DNA of 64,000 nucleotides from Microbispora sp. H13382 (GCF_014161445.1 NZ_JABBXA010000007.1:1-64000), one strand, 5' to 3'; shown: positions 17,627-26,756, counted from the first letter of the stretch. Translations and numbers: made by a program. The notes: a model not told the origin generated them from the letters alone.

Positions 17627-18135
17627 AGCGCCGCCTCGATGTCGGTCGCCACGTCCTCGGGCTCGCGGCCGTCGGTGGCGACGGTGATCGCGGCGAGGCT
17701 CTCGTAGATCGGTCGGCGCTGCTCCATCAGCTGCCTGAGCCGGCTGCGCGGGTTGAGCACCAGCAGCGGCCGGGCCGAGGCGAGCCCGACCCGCTTGACC
17801 GCCTGGTCGAGCCCGACCTGGAGATACACGACCCGGTGGCCGGCCAGCAGCTTCTGCGTGTGCTCGTGCAGGATCGCCCCGCCGCCCAGCGAGAGCACGC
17901 CGGGGTGGGTCTCCAGCGCGTCGCGCACGGCCTGCGCCTCCAGCTCGCGGAACCGCTCCTCGCCGTCCTCCACGAACACGTCGCTGACGTTCTTGCCGGC
18001 GACGGCCTCGACGTCGGCGTCGGTGTCGCGGAACGGCAGGCCGAGGCGGTCCGCGAGGATTCGCCCGACCGTGGACTTGCCCGAGCCGGGCGGGCCGATG
18101 AGGACCGCGGCGGGGCCTTGTGGCGCCGATTGCAT
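17623..18135 (-). CDS. aroK: Shikimate kinase
   Basis: This enzyme phosphorylates shikimate at the 3-hydroxyl using ATP. It has 170 residues from the ATG at 18135; a GTG at 18141 is the alternative start. Walker A is GPPGSGKST, the shikimate-binding DTDADVE follows, and the central GGGAILHE and the lid Arg in NPRSRLRQL are present. It sits between aroC (gap 14 bases) and aroB (4-base overlap). Confidence 0.96.
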   Translation of the reverse strand: MQSAPQGPAAVLIGPPGSGKSTVGRILADRLGLPFRDTDADVEAVAGKNVSDVFVEDGEERFRELEAQAVRDALETHPGVLSLGGGAILHEHTQKLLAGHRVVYLQVGLDQAVKRVGLASARPLLVLNPRSRLRQLMEQRRPIYESLAAITVATDGREPEDVATDIEAAL

Positions 18136-18149
18136 GATCACAAACCCTA

Positions 18150-19328
18150 TTACTTGATGACCAGGGACGACAGGTAGCCCGCCAGGTTGCGCGCGACCTC
18201 TTCCACGGAGTCGCCGCCGAACTTCTCGACGGCCGCGTCCGCGAGCACGAGCGCCACCATCGCCTCGGCGACGATCGCGGCGGCCGGGACCGCGCAGACG
18301 TCCGAGCGCTCGTGGTGCGCCTTGGCCGGCTCGCCGGTCAGCACGTCGACCGTGGCGAGCGCGCGGGGCACGGTGGAGATGGGCTTCATCGCGGCGCTGA
18401 CCCGCAGCGGCTCACCGTTGGTCATGCCGCCCTCGACGCCGCCGGCCCGATTGGTCATGCGGCGCACGCCCTCGGGGGTGTTCTCGATCTCGTCGTGCGC
18501 CCGCGAGCCGGGGCGGCGGGCCGTCTCGAAGCCGTCGCCGACCGCGACCCCCTTGATCGCCTGGATGCCCATGAGTGCCGCGGCGAGACGGGCGTCGAGG
18601 CGCCGGTCCCAGTGGGTGTAGCTGCCGAGGCCCGGCGGCAGGCCGTAGACGACGACCTCGACCACACCGCCGAGAGTGTCGCCGTCCTTGTGCGCCTTGT
18701 CGATCTCGGCGACCATCGCCGCGCTCGCGGCCGGGTCGACGCAGCGCACCGGGTCGGCGTCCACCGCCTCCATGTCGCCGGGGCCGGGCAGCACGTCGCT
18801 GGGCGCGCTCGCCTCGCCGATGGAGACCACGTGACTGACGATGTCGACACCGAGCGCCTGCTTGAGGAAGGAGCGGGCGACCTGTCCGAGCGCCACCCGG
18901 GCGGCGGTCTCCCGCGCGCTGGCCCGGTCGAGCACCGGCCGGGCGTCGTCGAAGCCGTACTTCTGCATGCCTGCGAGGTCCGCGTGGCCGGGGCGGGGGC
19001 GCGAGCGCGGCGCGTTGCGCGCCTGGCCCTCCAGCACCGCCGGGTCCACCGGGTCGGCGGCCATGACGGTCTCCCACTTCGGCCACTCGGTATTGCCGAT
19101 GCGGATCGCGACGGGCGATCCGAGCGTGCGGCCGTGCCGTACGCCGCCGGAGATCGTCACCACGTCCTGCTCGAACTTCATCCGTGCCCCCCGGCCGTAT
19201 CCGAGACGGCGGCGGCGCAGCGCCTCGGCGAGGTCGGCGGTGGTCACCTCCACACCTGCGGGCAGGCCTTCCAGGATCGCGAGAAGCTCGGGGCCGTGTG
19301 ACTCCCCGGCGGTCAACCAGCGCAGCAT
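18150..19328 (-). CDS. aroC: Chorismate synthase
   Basis: This enzyme makes chorismate from EPSP by 1,4-elimination, with reduced FMN as a non-consumed cofactor. It has 392 residues from the ATG at 19328. Family blocks are [38 protein letters not shown] and [18 protein letters not shown]. It is the first gene of the leftward operon aroC-aroK-aroB-aroQ, an order common in actinobacteria. The operon feeds aromatic amino acid, menaquinone and folate synthesis. Confidence 0.97.
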   Translation of the reverse strand: MLRWLTAGESHGPELLAILEGLPAGVEVTTADLAEALRRRRLGYGRGARMKFEQDVVTISGGVRHGRTLGSPVAIRIGNTEWPKWETVMAADPVDPAVLEGQARNAPRSRPRPGHADLAGMQKYGFDDARPVLDRASARETAARVALGQVARSFLKQALGVDIVSHVVSIGEASAPSDVLPGPGDMEAVDADPVRCVDPAASAAMVAEIDKAHKDGDTLGGVVEVVVYGLPPGLGSYTHWDRRLDARLAAALMGIQAIKGVAVGDGFETARRPGSRAHDEIENTPEGVRRMTNRAGGVEGGMTNGEPLRVSAAMKPISTVPRALATVDVLTGEPAKAHHERSDVCAVPAAAIVAEAMVALVLADAAVEKFGGDSVEEVARNLAGYLSSLVIK

Positions 19329-19420
19329 GGTGACAAGTCTTCCATGTGCGTCCCAGTGCGCCGCCCCCTGACACCCCCTTGACCATCCACGGGTGCCCCG
19401 AAGCCGGGAAACGGCCGGTC

Positions 19421-20083
19421 CTATATACCCGGAAAAGCCAGCGCCACGAGCATGCCCGCGAGCATGAACGGGCCGAACGGGAACTCGGTCGTGCGGGTGG
19501 CCCTGCGCGCCAGGAGCAGCCCCACGGCGTACAGCGCGCCGAGGACCTGGCCCGCCATCCCGGCGACGATCGTGGCCTGCACGCCGAGCGCCCCGGTGAG
19601 CAGTCCGATCAGCCCGGCCAGCTTCACGTCGCCGAGCCCGAGGCCCGTGGGGCGGGCGAACCACAGCACGGCGTAGACCGCGCCGAGCGCGCAGCCCGAC
19701 GCCACCGCCGGCAGCAGGCGGCCCGACGGCGCGAGCAGGACCAGCAGGATCGGGTACGACGGCAGCGTGATCGCGTCGGGCAGTCGCCAGGTCCGCCGGT
19801 CGATCTCCGCGAGGGCGGCCCCCGCGAGAACCGCGTACAGCCACGCGGCGAGCACCCAGCCGTCGTGGACGCGCCAGGCCACCAGCGCCGCGGCCAGCGC
19901 GGTCGCGCCCTCGAGCACGTACGGCGGGCGGGGCAGCGGCACGGCGCGGGCCGCCGCGGCGAACGCCGGCAGCACCTCCCGGCGGCGGTCGTCCGGCTCG
20001 GGGCCGAACCCGGCGGCGAGGGCACGGGCGTAGGCCCCCGCGATCAGGCCGAGGACGGCGGCGGTGAGGACGACGAGGGACAC
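19421..20083 (-). CDS. Prepilin peptidase (A24 family), short form
   Basis: This membrane aspartic peptidase of 220 residues has about six hydrophobic helices. The two active-site aspartates are D95 ([13 protein letters not shown]) and D152 ([11 protein letters not shown], the GxGD-like motif). It lacks the N-terminal cysteine-rich methylase domain of PilD, so it resembles the TadV/short bacterial type that processes Flp or type II pseudopilins. No pilin or tad gene lies nearby. It ends with [20 protein letters not shown], typical of the family. Confidence 0.88.
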   Translation of the reverse strand: MSLVVLTAAVLGLIAGAYARALAAGFGPEPDDRRREVLPAFAAAARAVPLPRPPYVLEGATALAAALVAWRVHDGWVLAAWLYAVLAGAALAEIDRRTWRLPDAITLPSYPILLVLLAPSGRLLPAVASGCALGAVYAVLWFARPTGLGLGDVKLAGLIGLLTGALGVQATIVAGMAGQVLGALYAVGLLLARRATRTTEFPFGPFMLAGMLVALAFPGI

Positions 20084-20136
20084 GCGGCCGACACTAACGC
20101 GCGCACGCCCCCCGTTACCCGTGGTGCGCGCTCCTC

Positions 20137-20181
20137 TGTGGACGACCGCGCTTCTGCGGACGACCCCGCACCTGTGGACGA
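20137..20181. repeat. Three DnaA-box-like 9-mers at 18-bp spacing
   Basis: TGTGGACGA (20137-20145), TGCGGACGA (20155-20163) and TGTGGACGA (20173-20181) repeat with an exact 18-base period. Two of the three differ at one position from the complement of the actinobacterial DnaA box TTGTCCACA. They lie between the divergent prepilin peptidase and small membrane protein genes. They could bind DnaA or simply be a degenerate tandem repeat. Confidence 0.55.
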
Positions 20182-20279
20182 CGGACCCGGCACCGCTCGC
20201 CGTAACCCACGGCGAAAAGGCCGAAGCCAGTAGGCTGATCGCGAAAGCACTTCGCCGATGAGGCCGGAAGGACGGCGCA

Positions 20280-20519
20280 ATGACAGGGCCATCCCTGACC
20301 GTGCTGGCACCGATTCTCGTCCTGATTGCGGCGTTCGCGGTCGACGCGTGGGTCTACGCGGATGCCAAGGAGCACCTCAGGCGGGGCCACCCCGCGGTCT
20401 TCACCCTCGGGCCCGTCCGGATAGCGACGCCCGAGGCATGGTTTCTGGGATGCCTCATCATGTGGGTCGTCTTCTTCCCGCTCTACCTGACGGTCACCGG
20501 GCGCAATCCCTTCCGCTAG
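20280..20519 (+). CDS. Small two-helix membrane protein
   Basis: This 79-residue protein has a hydrophobic helix near the N-terminus (LTVLAPILVLIAAFAVDAWV) and a second near the C-terminus (AWFLGCLIMWVVFFPLYLTV), with a short charged loop (YADAKEHLRRGHP) between them. It starts at ATG 20280. It resembles uncharacterised small actinobacterial membrane proteins; no function is known. It converges on the SseB-like gene with a 13-base gap. Confidence 0.75.
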   Translation: MTGPSLTVLAPILVLIAAFAVDAWVYADAKEHLRRGHPAVFTLGPVRIATPEAWFLGCLIMWVVFFPLYLTVTGRNPFR

Positions 20520-20532
20520 CGCATGGGCGGGG

Positions 20533-21096
20533 TCAGGCGCGGCGGCTCCACCAGCGGCGGCGCTTCTCCTCCGCGGTCCCCAAATGGGCCACGGTGGCGC
20601 CCGGCACCTCGCGGGCGAGCCGGTCGACGGCGGAGGCGTCCCTCTTGGCCTCCTCCACCGTGGCGAGGGCCTGCAGCATGCCACCCTCGATCACGAACGG
20701 GACCGGCCCGGCGACGTCCACGACCACGGCGGCGGCCCTTTCGTGCCGCGCCGCCTGGCAGACCTGCGGCGCGGTGGCCTGCACCGGCCGGGCGTCCGCA
20801 CGCCACCTGCGCATCGGCTCGGTCCCGGTGAAGGCGAGCACGGCCTCACGGCCGTCCTTGCCGACCAGTTTCGGGAGGGCCATCTCGCTCTCCTTCTCCT
20901 GGCGCAGGCCGTGCTCCCCCACTTCCGACTCGGTCAGCAGCGCGACCACGGGGACGAGCAGCCTGGTCCCGGCGAGCACCGCCAGGACGTCGGCCGCCGT
21001 CGCCGTCCCGGCCTGGAACGCCGACAACGCCGCCGCGACCGGCGCGTCGGTGCCGCCGTCGTCGTCGGGGCGCAGGGGCTGCGGAATCGATGGCAC
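20533..21096 (-). CDS. SseB-family protein
   Basis: This cytoplasmic protein of about 187 residues has the SseB N-terminal domain pattern: AALSAFQAG, VLAGTRLLVPVVA, SEMALPKLVGKDGREAVLAF and EPMRRW. The family is widespread in actinomycetes and its role is unknown; the E. coli name comes from a sulfurtransferase phenotype. The start is GTG 21096, preceded by a purine-rich GGGAG; TTG 21117 would add seven residues. It is 47 bases downstream of the amidohydrolase on the same strand and could share its transcript. Confidence 0.8.
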   Translation of the reverse strand: MPSIPQPLRPDDDGGTDAPVAAALSAFQAGTATAADVLAVLAGTRLLVPVVALLTESEVGEHGLRQEKESEMALPKLVGKDGREAVLAFTGTEPMRRWRADARPVQATAPQVCQAARHERAAAVVVDVAGPVPFVIEGGMLQALATVEEAKRDASAVDRLAREVPGATVAHLGTAEEKRRRWWSRRA

Positions 21097-21143
21097 GTCT
21101 CCCGACCCTACCCCCAACCCGGACAGCCCTCCGCACTACAAGA

Positions 21144-22250
21144 TCACGCGAGGTCGGCGATGGCGATCACCGGGCCTCCGCCGGACGGGCCCTGGTGGAC
21201 CGCCGCCACGGAGACGAACACGGCCGGGTCACCGGTCACGCTCGCCGCCACCCCGCCGACCGTCGCCTTGATCTGGCGGTGCCAGTGGACGTCGGAGTCG
21301 TCGAGCATGATGTTGCGCCGCCCGCGTACGCGGCCCGAAGGGTCCGCCTCGCACTTGATGAACAGGTTGACCAGCCGGTCGCCGAGATCGTGCGGGCGCG
21401 GACGCTCGGGCAGGTCGACGCCCGCGCTCCGGACGGCCTCCCAGATGCCGTCGGTGTCCAGTGCGTCCTTCATCACCGAGTGGCCGGCGCGGTAGCGCCC
21501 GCCGATCCCGCGTACGTTGCCCACGACGACGATCTGGGCCCGGTCGAGTTCGACGCCGCTGGAACACGACGCGACCGACGAGTAGAGCGACAGGTCCTTG
21601 TGGATCTGCTCGGCCGACGGCATCTCGATCTCCCCGAGCGCGACCGCGATGCCGAGCGCCGTGGTGGAGTTGGAGATGTCCATCGACTTCAGCGTGTCCT
21701 CGGTGACGACCGTCTGGCCGCGTTCCTTCGCGTCGGTGATCGTGGACAGCGTGAGCAGCGGCGTCTTGGTCTGCACGTAGTGGACGTCGGCCGGGTCGTC
21801 GATGCCGGCGATCTTCATCGCCTCGCGGACCCCGGCGGCCACCTTCTCGACCATCGCGGGCCTGCCGATGTCCTCGGGAAGGATCACCTCGCTCATCGCC
21901 ACACCGACGCTCGCCCGAGGCTCGTCGGTCCGCACGGCCTTCGCCGGGTCGATCGTGGCGAAGATCGTCGCATGCGGGCTGAGCACGCCGTCGGTGCCGC
22001 CGGACCACACCAGGGGCACCTGCGCGACCTCCTCGGCGGTGCGGGTGCCCTTGCCCACGAGCACCTCGCGGAAGGCGCGGTCGGCGAGGATCCGCGTGTA
22101 GTCGTTCACGCCGCCGTTGCCCTCGGTCTTGCCGATCACGGCAAGCACGCGGTCGGCCTCGATCACGCCCTGGTCGATCAGCCTCGCCAGCCCGGAGGCG
22201 TCGGTGACGCTCTCGATGGGGACCTTCCGTACCTCGATCGGATCCGGCAC
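21144..22250 (-). CDS. Ring-opening amidohydrolase, barbiturase/cyanurate hydrolase (AtzD) family
   Basis: The family opens cyclic diimides: barbiturate to ureidomalonate, or cyanurate to carboxybiuret. The 368-residue protein shows the threefold architecture, each third with a Ser-Lys pair: K41 ([11 protein letters not shown]) with S83 ([12 protein letters not shown]), K162 (QTKTPLLT) with S230/S231 (SCSSGVELD), and a third Lys near 299 with S356 (HQGPSGGGP). The metal-site loop is in the last part. The GTG start shares one base with the carbamate kinase stop (TAGTG), with GGAGG just upstream, so it is tightly coupled. Barbiturase is favoured over cyanurate hydrolase because of the UraA-like permease, molybdenum hydroxylase and PucR 25 kb away; that is inference. 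Confidence 0.88.
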   Translation of the reverse strand: MPDPIEVRKVPIESVTDASGLARLIDQGVIEADRVLAVIGKTEGNGGVNDYTRILADRAFREVLVGKGTRTAEEVAQVPLVWSGGTDGVLSPHATIFATIDPAKAVRTDEPRASVGVAMSEVILPEDIGRPAMVEKVAAGVREAMKIAGIDDPADVHYVQTKTPLLTLSTITDAKERGQTVVTEDTLKSMDISNSTTALGIAVALGEIEMPSAEQIHKDLSLYSSVASCSSGVELDRAQIVVVGNVRGIGGRYRAGHSVMKDALDTDGIWEAVRSAGVDLPERPRPHDLGDRLVNLFIKCEADPSGRVRGRRNIMLDDSDVHWHRQIKATVGGVAASVTGDPAVFVSVAAVHQGPSGGGPVIAIADLA

Positions 22251-23185
22251 TATGCCTCCACCCCTCTGTACACCCTTGTACCTATATTTCCTGACAGCGC
22301 GGCACCGATGTGGTGCAGCGAGGTGATCACCGCCCGTCCCCCGCCGCCCTCGGCGAAGCGCACGGCGGCCTCGACCTTGGGCCCCATGCTGCCCCCGGCG
22401 AAGTGACCGGCGGCCTGCAGCTCACGCAGGGCGGCGACCTCGATCTCCTCGATCGGGCGGGCATGGGGAGTGCCGAAGTCCACCATGGCGTTCGGCACGT
22501 CCGTCGCGATGACGAGGTCGGTGGCGCCGACGGCGGCGGCCAGCACGGCGGCGGCGAGGTCCTTGTCGATCACGGCCTCGACCCCGGTCAGCGTGCCGTC
22601 CGCGCCGCGCACGACCGGCACTCCCCCGCCTCCGGCGGCGACGACGGTGTATCCGGCCTCGATGAGCGCGACCGCGGCGGACGCGTCCAGGATCTCCACG
22701 GGACGTGGCGAGGCGACCACCCGCCGCCAGCCGCGCTCGAAGCGCCGCCAGGCCTGGCCGTGCTCCTCGAAGCGGCGCGCCTCGCCCTCCCCGAAGTACC
22801 GTCCGATCGGCTTCACCGGGTCCTGGAACGCCGGATCGGCCGGGTCCACGAGCGTGCGGGTGACGACGGTCGCGACCCGCGCGTGCCCGAGTTCACGCTG
22901 CAGGGCGTTCATGACGAGCGTGCCGATGGTGCCCTGCGTCTGCGCCACGCACCAGTCGAGCGGCACCGGCGGCACGACGTGCGTGCTGAGCTGGTTCTTC
23001 AGCAGGATGTTGCCGACCTGGGGGCCGTTTCCGTGCGTGAGCACCACCTCGTGCCCGGCCCGGATGAGCGCCGCCACGTGGGCCATCGCCTCGCCGATCG
23101 CCCGATGCTGGTCGGCCGGGGACGCGCTCCCGTCGGGAGCCGTCATGGCGTTGCCGCCCAGTGCGATCAGTACGCGTCCGCCCAC
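22250..23185 (-). CDS. arcC: Carbamate kinase
   Basis: This enzyme makes ATP and carbamate from carbamoyl phosphate and ADP. It has 311 residues, full length. Conserved blocks are LIALGGNAM at the N-terminus, [22 protein letters not shown], and [11 protein letters not shown] with the Asp/Lys for ATP. No arginine deiminase genes are near. Its stop overlaps the start of the ring-opening amidohydrolase by one base. In ring-catabolic settings carbamate kinase drains carbamoyl phosphate made by a transcarbamoylase, and the FdrA set at 53-57 kb is a candidate source. Confidence 0.94.
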   Translation of the reverse strand: MGGRVLIALGGNAMTAPDGSASPADQHRAIGEAMAHVAALIRAGHEVVLTHGNGPQVGNILLKNQLSTHVVPPVPLDWCVAQTQGTIGTLVMNALQRELGHARVATVVTRTLVDPADPAFQDPVKPIGRYFGEGEARRFEEHGQAWRRFERGWRRVVASPRPVEILDASAAVALIEAGYTVVAAGGGGVPVVRGADGTLTGVEAVIDKDLAAAVLAAAVGATDLVIATDVPNAMVDFGTPHARPIEEIEVAALRELQAAGHFAGGSMGPKVEAAVRFAEGGGGRAVITSLHHIGAALSGNIGTRVYRGVEA

Positions 23186-23370
23186 ACCCGGAAACTATCC
23201 AGCCCCACCCGGGCCTTCATTGGCGAGTCTCGCCCACCCCTGCCACATCCATGGGCACATTTCACCAAGCTCGACACCGGGCGGCGACGCCGTTCCCCCG
23301 CGAGGCAATGGAAGGCGGTCCGAGCGCGGAGCTTCGGCCGTCCGCGGCATCGGGCCGCCTCTCACCAAGA

Positions 23371-23384
23371 GTGACTTCTGTCAC
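23371..23384. promoter_or_regulatory. Palindrome upstream of the TMEM175-like gene
   Basis: GTGAC-TTCT-GTCAC has perfect five-base arms and ends 37 bases before the ATG at 23422, a position suited to repression or activation of that gene. The cognate regulator is not identifiable in the window. Confidence 0.4.
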
Positions 23385-23421
23385 AATGCTCGCCACTGCC
23401 CCCCTTTTATTGGAGACACGC

Positions 23422-24054
23422 ATGGCCACGCCTCAGGTGCGTCCCGGCCTCACCCACGAGCGCGTCGGCGTCTTCGCCGACGCCATCTTCGCGATCGCCA
23501 TCACGCTGCTCGCCCTGGAGCTCCCGCGCCCGGAGGGTGAGGACTTCCAGCGACTGGGGGCGTTCTTCGGCGACCACTTCGGCTCCTTCATGGCCTTCGC
23601 CATCGCCTTCCTGATGCTCTGGTTCGCCTGGCGGGCCCATCACACGCTGTTCGACCAGATCGAGCGGGTGTCCCAGCCGATGCTCCTGCTGCACATCCCG
23701 CTGTTGTTCTTCGTGGCCTTCCTGCCGTACACGACGTCGCTCTTCGGCGAGGCCAACGCCGGCCACCTCACGACGAGCGGCAAGGCCCTGGTGACCGGGA
23801 TGTTCGCCGGCAACGAGGCCATCCTGCTGCTGTCCCAGGCCGCGCTGTTCACTCTGGTGCAGGCGCAGCGCCTGCACCGGCCGGACACCGACCTGCTCCG
23901 CCTGCGTGTCAACACCTGGGTCTACTGGGCCATCGGGATCTACTGGCTGCTGAGCGCGGTGGCGAGCGTATGGGCGGTCAACGTCGTGCCCTTCCTGTGG
24001 CTGGCGACCCCGCTCGTCGCCTTCGGCACGGTCCGGGTGCTCAAGAGGCGGTGA
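23422..24054 (+). CDS. TMEM175-family (DUF1211) putative potassium channel
   Basis: This is a six-helix membrane protein of 210 residues. The signature near the N-terminus is RVGVFADAIFAIAITLLALE, a variant of the RxxxFSD motif with Ala for Ser. A second hydrophobic repeat follows from about residue 45 onward. Bacterial members form K+-selective leak channels as tetramers. ATG 23422 has GGAGA five bases upstream. Its last 14 bases overlap the end of the convergent Doc-type toxin gene. Confidence 0.87.
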   Translation: MATPQVRPGLTHERVGVFADAIFAIAITLLALELPRPEGEDFQRLGAFFGDHFGSFMAFAIAFLMLWFAWRAHHTLFDQIERVSQPMLLLHIPLLFFVAFLPYTTSLFGEANAGHLTTSGKALVTGMFAGNEAILLLSQAALFTLVQAQRLHRPDTDLLRLRVNTWVYWAIGIYWLLSAVASVWAVNVVPFLWLATPLVAFGTVRVLKRR

Positions 24055-24418
24055 AGCCGCGCAACACGCTCGCGATCTCATCGACCTCGGTGAGCTTCCC
24101 CGACGCGACCGCGATCACCAGGTCGTACGCCGAGTCGTCGTCCGTGTCCACTGCTACACCGTTGTAGGCGAGGAAGACCACGGTGGAGACCCAGGCCACT
24201 CGCTTGTTGCCGTCGATGAACGGATGGTTGATGGCCAGCGAGTGCAACAACGCGGCGGCCTTAGCCAGGAGGTCGGGGTATGCCTCCTGGTCGAACATCC
24301 GGGCTTGGGGCCGGTGCACGGCCGAATCGAGCAGCCCGAGATCGCGAAGCTGGGGCGTGCCCTCAACGGCCAGTTCGGCCAGGTCCAGAACCTGCTCGAC
24401 GGTCAGATAGCGGGTCAC
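24041..24418 (-). CDS. doc: Doc-type (Fic superfamily) toxin
   Basis: This 125-residue protein has the motif HPFIDGNKR at 65-73. The Lys in place of the second Gly of Fic (GNGR) is typical of Doc kinases, which phosphorylate elongation factor Tu and stop translation; the target here is inferred from the family. The N-terminal MTRYLTVEQVLDLAELAVEG is also family-typical. It overlaps the upstream antitoxin by four bases, so the two are translated together. Its tail overlaps the convergent TMEM175-like gene. Confidence 0.9.
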   Translation of the reverse strand: MTRYLTVEQVLDLAELAVEGTPQLRDLGLLDSAVHRPQARMFDQEAYPDLLAKAAALLHSLAINHPFIDGNKRVAWVSTVVFLAYNGVAVDTDDDSAYDLVIAVASGKLTEVDEIASVLRGFTAS

Positions 24419-24618
24419 TGGGCGAGACGGTCGAGCACCGGCTTCCAGCGCCGCACCGCCTCGACACCCAGGCGGTGCACTTCCTCATCGGCGGCGTTCC
24501 GGGCGAGGTACTCCTCCACCGCGGCGACCACGATCTGCTGCATGCTCCGGCCTTCCTTCTCGGCGCGCCGCCGGAGGGCCTCGGTCTGCTCGTCGCTCAG
24601 GCGAAGCGTCATGGCCAT
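24415..24618 (-). CDS. Ribbon-helix-helix antitoxin of the Doc pair
   Basis: This 67-residue protein starts with a short DNA-binding beta strand, AMTLRLSDEQTEALRRRAEK, and two helices in the ribbon-helix-helix pattern. The C-terminal part (EVHRLGVEAVRRWKPVLDRL) probably wraps the toxin. It is not a Phd-fold antitoxin, so this is an RHH-Doc combination. It starts at ATG 24618, just downstream of the palindrome at 24637-24653, which fits autorepression. Confidence 0.85.
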   Translation of the reverse strand: MAMTLRLSDEQTEALRRRAEKEGRSMQQIVVAAVEEYLARNAADEEVHRLGVEAVRRWKPVLDRLAQ

Positions 24619-24636
24619 GCCTCCATGGTACGGCGC

Positions 24637-24653
24637 GGTATCACACTGATACC
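24637..24653. promoter_or_regulatory. Probable operator of the toxin-antitoxin operon
   Basis: GGTATC-ACACT-GATACC is a perfect palindrome with six-base arms, 19 bases upstream of the antitoxin ATG. Position and symmetry fit binding by the RHH antitoxin, alone or with its toxin. Confidence 0.65.
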
Positions 24654-24703
24654 ATCAACGGAGAGTATACGACCGGTGACGATCCGCCATCAAACCGCTC
24701 GGT

Positions 24704-25882
24704 TCAGCTGACGCCGAGGCGGCGCAGGCGGGTCACCGCCTCGTCGATGACCTCGTCCCGCTTGCAGAAGGCGAACCGCAGGAAGTGCCGGCCCCGATCG
24801 GGGTGGTCGTAGAAGACCTGCGTGGGGATGGCGACCACCCCGGCCAGCTCGGGCAGCCGCCGCGCCAGCTCCAGCCCGTCCTCGAAGCCGAGCGGCCGTA
24901 TGTCGGTCTGCACGAAGTAGGTGCCGGCGGGCCGGAGCACGTCGAAACCGGCCTCCGTCAAGCCCGCCACGAGGCGGTCCCGCTTGGCCTGCAGGGCCGT
25001 CCGCTGAGCCGCGACCCAGTCCATCTCCTCCCGCAGGGCGTACGCGACCGCGGCCTGCCAGGGGGCGTTCGCGGTGAAGGTGAGGAACTGCTTGACCGCC
25101 TGCACGGCGCCGGTGAGCGGCGCCGGGGCGCACACCCAGCCGGTCTTCCAGCCCGTGACGCTGAAGGTCTTGCCCGCCGAGGAGATCATGACCGTGCGCT
25201 CTCGCATACCGGGCAGCGTGGCGAGCGGCACGTGCTCGACGCCGTCGAAGGCGAGGTGCTCGTAGACCTCGTCGGTGACCGCGACCAGGTCATGCTCCCG
25301 GCACACGCGGGCCACGCACTCCAGCTCCTGCCGGGTGAACACGGTGCCGGTCGGGTTGTGCGGCGAGTTCACCAGGATCGCCCGGGTGCGGGGCGTGACC
25401 GCGGCCTCCAGCTCGGCCGGGTCGAAGGTGAACCGCCCCGCGTCGACCCGCAGCGTCACCGCCCTGCGTACGGCTCCCGCGAGCGCGACGGCCGCGGCGT
25501 AGGAGTCGTAGTACGGCTCGAACACGATCACCTCGTCGCCCGGCTCGCAGAGCGCGAGGACCGTCGCGGCGATCGCCTCGGTGGCGCCGACGGTGACGAG
25601 GACCTCCCCGTCGGGGTCGTAGGCGAGGCCGTACCACTGCTTGCGGTGCTCGGCGACCGCCTGGCGCAGCTCGGGGAGGCCCGGCCCGGGCGGGTACTGG
25701 TTGAGGCCGCTCCGCACGGCCTCGACCGCCCGCTCCAGCATGCGCTCCGGCCCATCGGTGTCCGGGAAACCCTGGCCCAGGTTGATCGAGCCCGTCTCCA
25801 CGGCCAGCTTCGTCATCGTGGCGAACACGGTCGTGCCGAACTCCCGCATCCGCCGCACCAGCGGCTCCCTCACGGCCCTCAC
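24704..25882 (-). CDS. Class I/II PLP-dependent aminotransferase
   Basis: This is a fold-type I aminotransferase of 392 residues. Typical blocks are INLGQGFPDTDGP, NQYPPGPGLPELRQAVAEH, VNSPHNPTGTVF, VTDEVYEHLAFDG, and the PLP lysine in SSAGKTFSVTGWKTGW. It resembles the DapC/kynurenine aminotransferase group, so it may act in diaminopimelate synthesis or on aromatic and methionine-related keto acids. The exact substrate cannot be set from sequence. The start is GTG 25882, with a second GTG three codons further in. It appears monocistronic. Confidence 0.9.
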   Translation of the reverse strand: MRAVREPLVRRMREFGTTVFATMTKLAVETGSINLGQGFPDTDGPERMLERAVEAVRSGLNQYPPGPGLPELRQAVAEHRKQWYGLAYDPDGEVLVTVGATEAIAATVLALCEPGDEVIVFEPYYDSYAAAVALAGAVRRAVTLRVDAGRFTFDPAELEAAVTPRTRAILVNSPHNPTGTVFTRQELECVARVCREHDLVAVTDEVYEHLAFDGVEHVPLATLPGMRERTVMISSAGKTFSVTGWKTGWVCAPAPLTGAVQAVKQFLTFTANAPWQAAVAYALREEMDWVAAQRTALQAKRDRLVAGLTEAGFDVLRPAGTYFVQTDIRPLGFEDGLELARRLPELAGVVAIPTQVFYDHPDRGRHFLRFAFCKRDEVIDEAVTRLRRLGVS

Positions 25883-26176
25883 CCTATCCGCGACCGCCGA
25901 GAGCCGGCACGCGCCAACGGGCGTCCCCGATGCGTCCGGCGATCATTCCTTGGACGACGCAGAGGTGCGGTACGGGTGCGTGGCGCAGTCGACGTACGAC
26001 GCACCTGGACCCATTACATGGACGACCGTATTTCGCGGAGTGCGGCGCCGCGCCGGAGCGCACCGACAAAGAGATGGCTGCCCGAAACGAGGACAAGCAG
26101 AGGAATAATGCGACGTTCCTGTCGATCCTGGAGCGGGAGCCTATAGTGAAGTGACCGGCGGAGCGCGGGAGGTGGG
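25883..26176. other. Intergenic region with lower GC before the fxsC remnant
   Basis: This 294-base stretch separates the divergent aminotransferase and fxsC genes. Parts of it (about 26010-26160) are visibly less GC-rich than the surroundings. A 74-codon open frame ending at 26154 contains the string FLSIL, reminiscent of FxSxx peptide ends, but seven residues follow it and codon use is not gene-like, so I do not call it. A strong GGGAGGTGGG ribosome site at the end belongs to fxsC. Confidence 0.4.
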
Positions 26177-26600
26177 GTGGCCGGCACCTCGGGCGCTGGA
26201 GGCCGTCTCCCGTATTTCTTCATCGGTTACGCGCACACGCCTCGTACCCATCCCGGGGACGAGAACCCCAACCTTCTCATGGAAAAGCTCCACAAGAAGC
26301 TGTGCCGGGAGAGCATGCAGCCCACACCCATGCCCGTTGGCGTTCCTCCGGGCGTCATGGACATCCTCCCGGGCGTCGAGTGGGACAAGCGCCCGGCCAA
26401 AGAGCCAGTGATCGTTCCCGCGTTCCGGGTTCCGGATCCGGACTTCGAACTGCCGGATATGGTGAGGATTTATTCAATTCCATCATCCGGACCTCGGGAC
26501 GCACTATCTCAAACGAGGCCTCCACGGCTTCATGAAGATCGAGAGATACCGCGACCATTACAAGTCCGCCGTGGATACGCCGTGCGGCTGGAATCCTTAC
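26177..26600 (+). pseudogene. fxsC: Decayed fxsC (FxS-system TIR-like protein)
   Basis: The start (GTG 26177 with a strong ribosome site) and the first segment PYFFIGYAHTPR are those of FxsC proteins, followed by LLMEKLHKKLC and MPVGVPPGVMD. The centre of the TIR-like domain is then missing: the text jumps to EPVIVPAFRVPDPDFELPD. Near 26470-26476 the frame shifts by one, and the C-terminal part continues in the next frame as HHPDLGTHYLKRGLHGF and KIERYRDHYKSAVD before degenerating. An internal deletion plus a frameshift make it non-functional. It precedes an intact fxsT, so the FxS locus has been eroded. The comparison is with family patterns I recall, not with an alignment. Confidence 0.75.
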
Positions 26601-26756
26601 CACCCCGAGGACCTCGGCCCGCCGGCGCCACCCTGCGCGCACCGCTGCCGACGAAGCCGGCGCGGCCGCTGCCGGGCACCGGCCGCCCCCGCGCAGGAGG
26701 ACCGCGCACCCCGAGGATTTCGCGCCCGACGAGCCGCCAGGACGGAAGGGGAGGCA

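Noticed and set aside
21144..22250. Cyanuric acid hydrolase of a triazine pathway
   Set aside because: No biuret or allophanate hydrolase genes are near, and carbamate kinase plus the FdrA set fit a pyrimidine ring better. It is not excluded by sequence alone.
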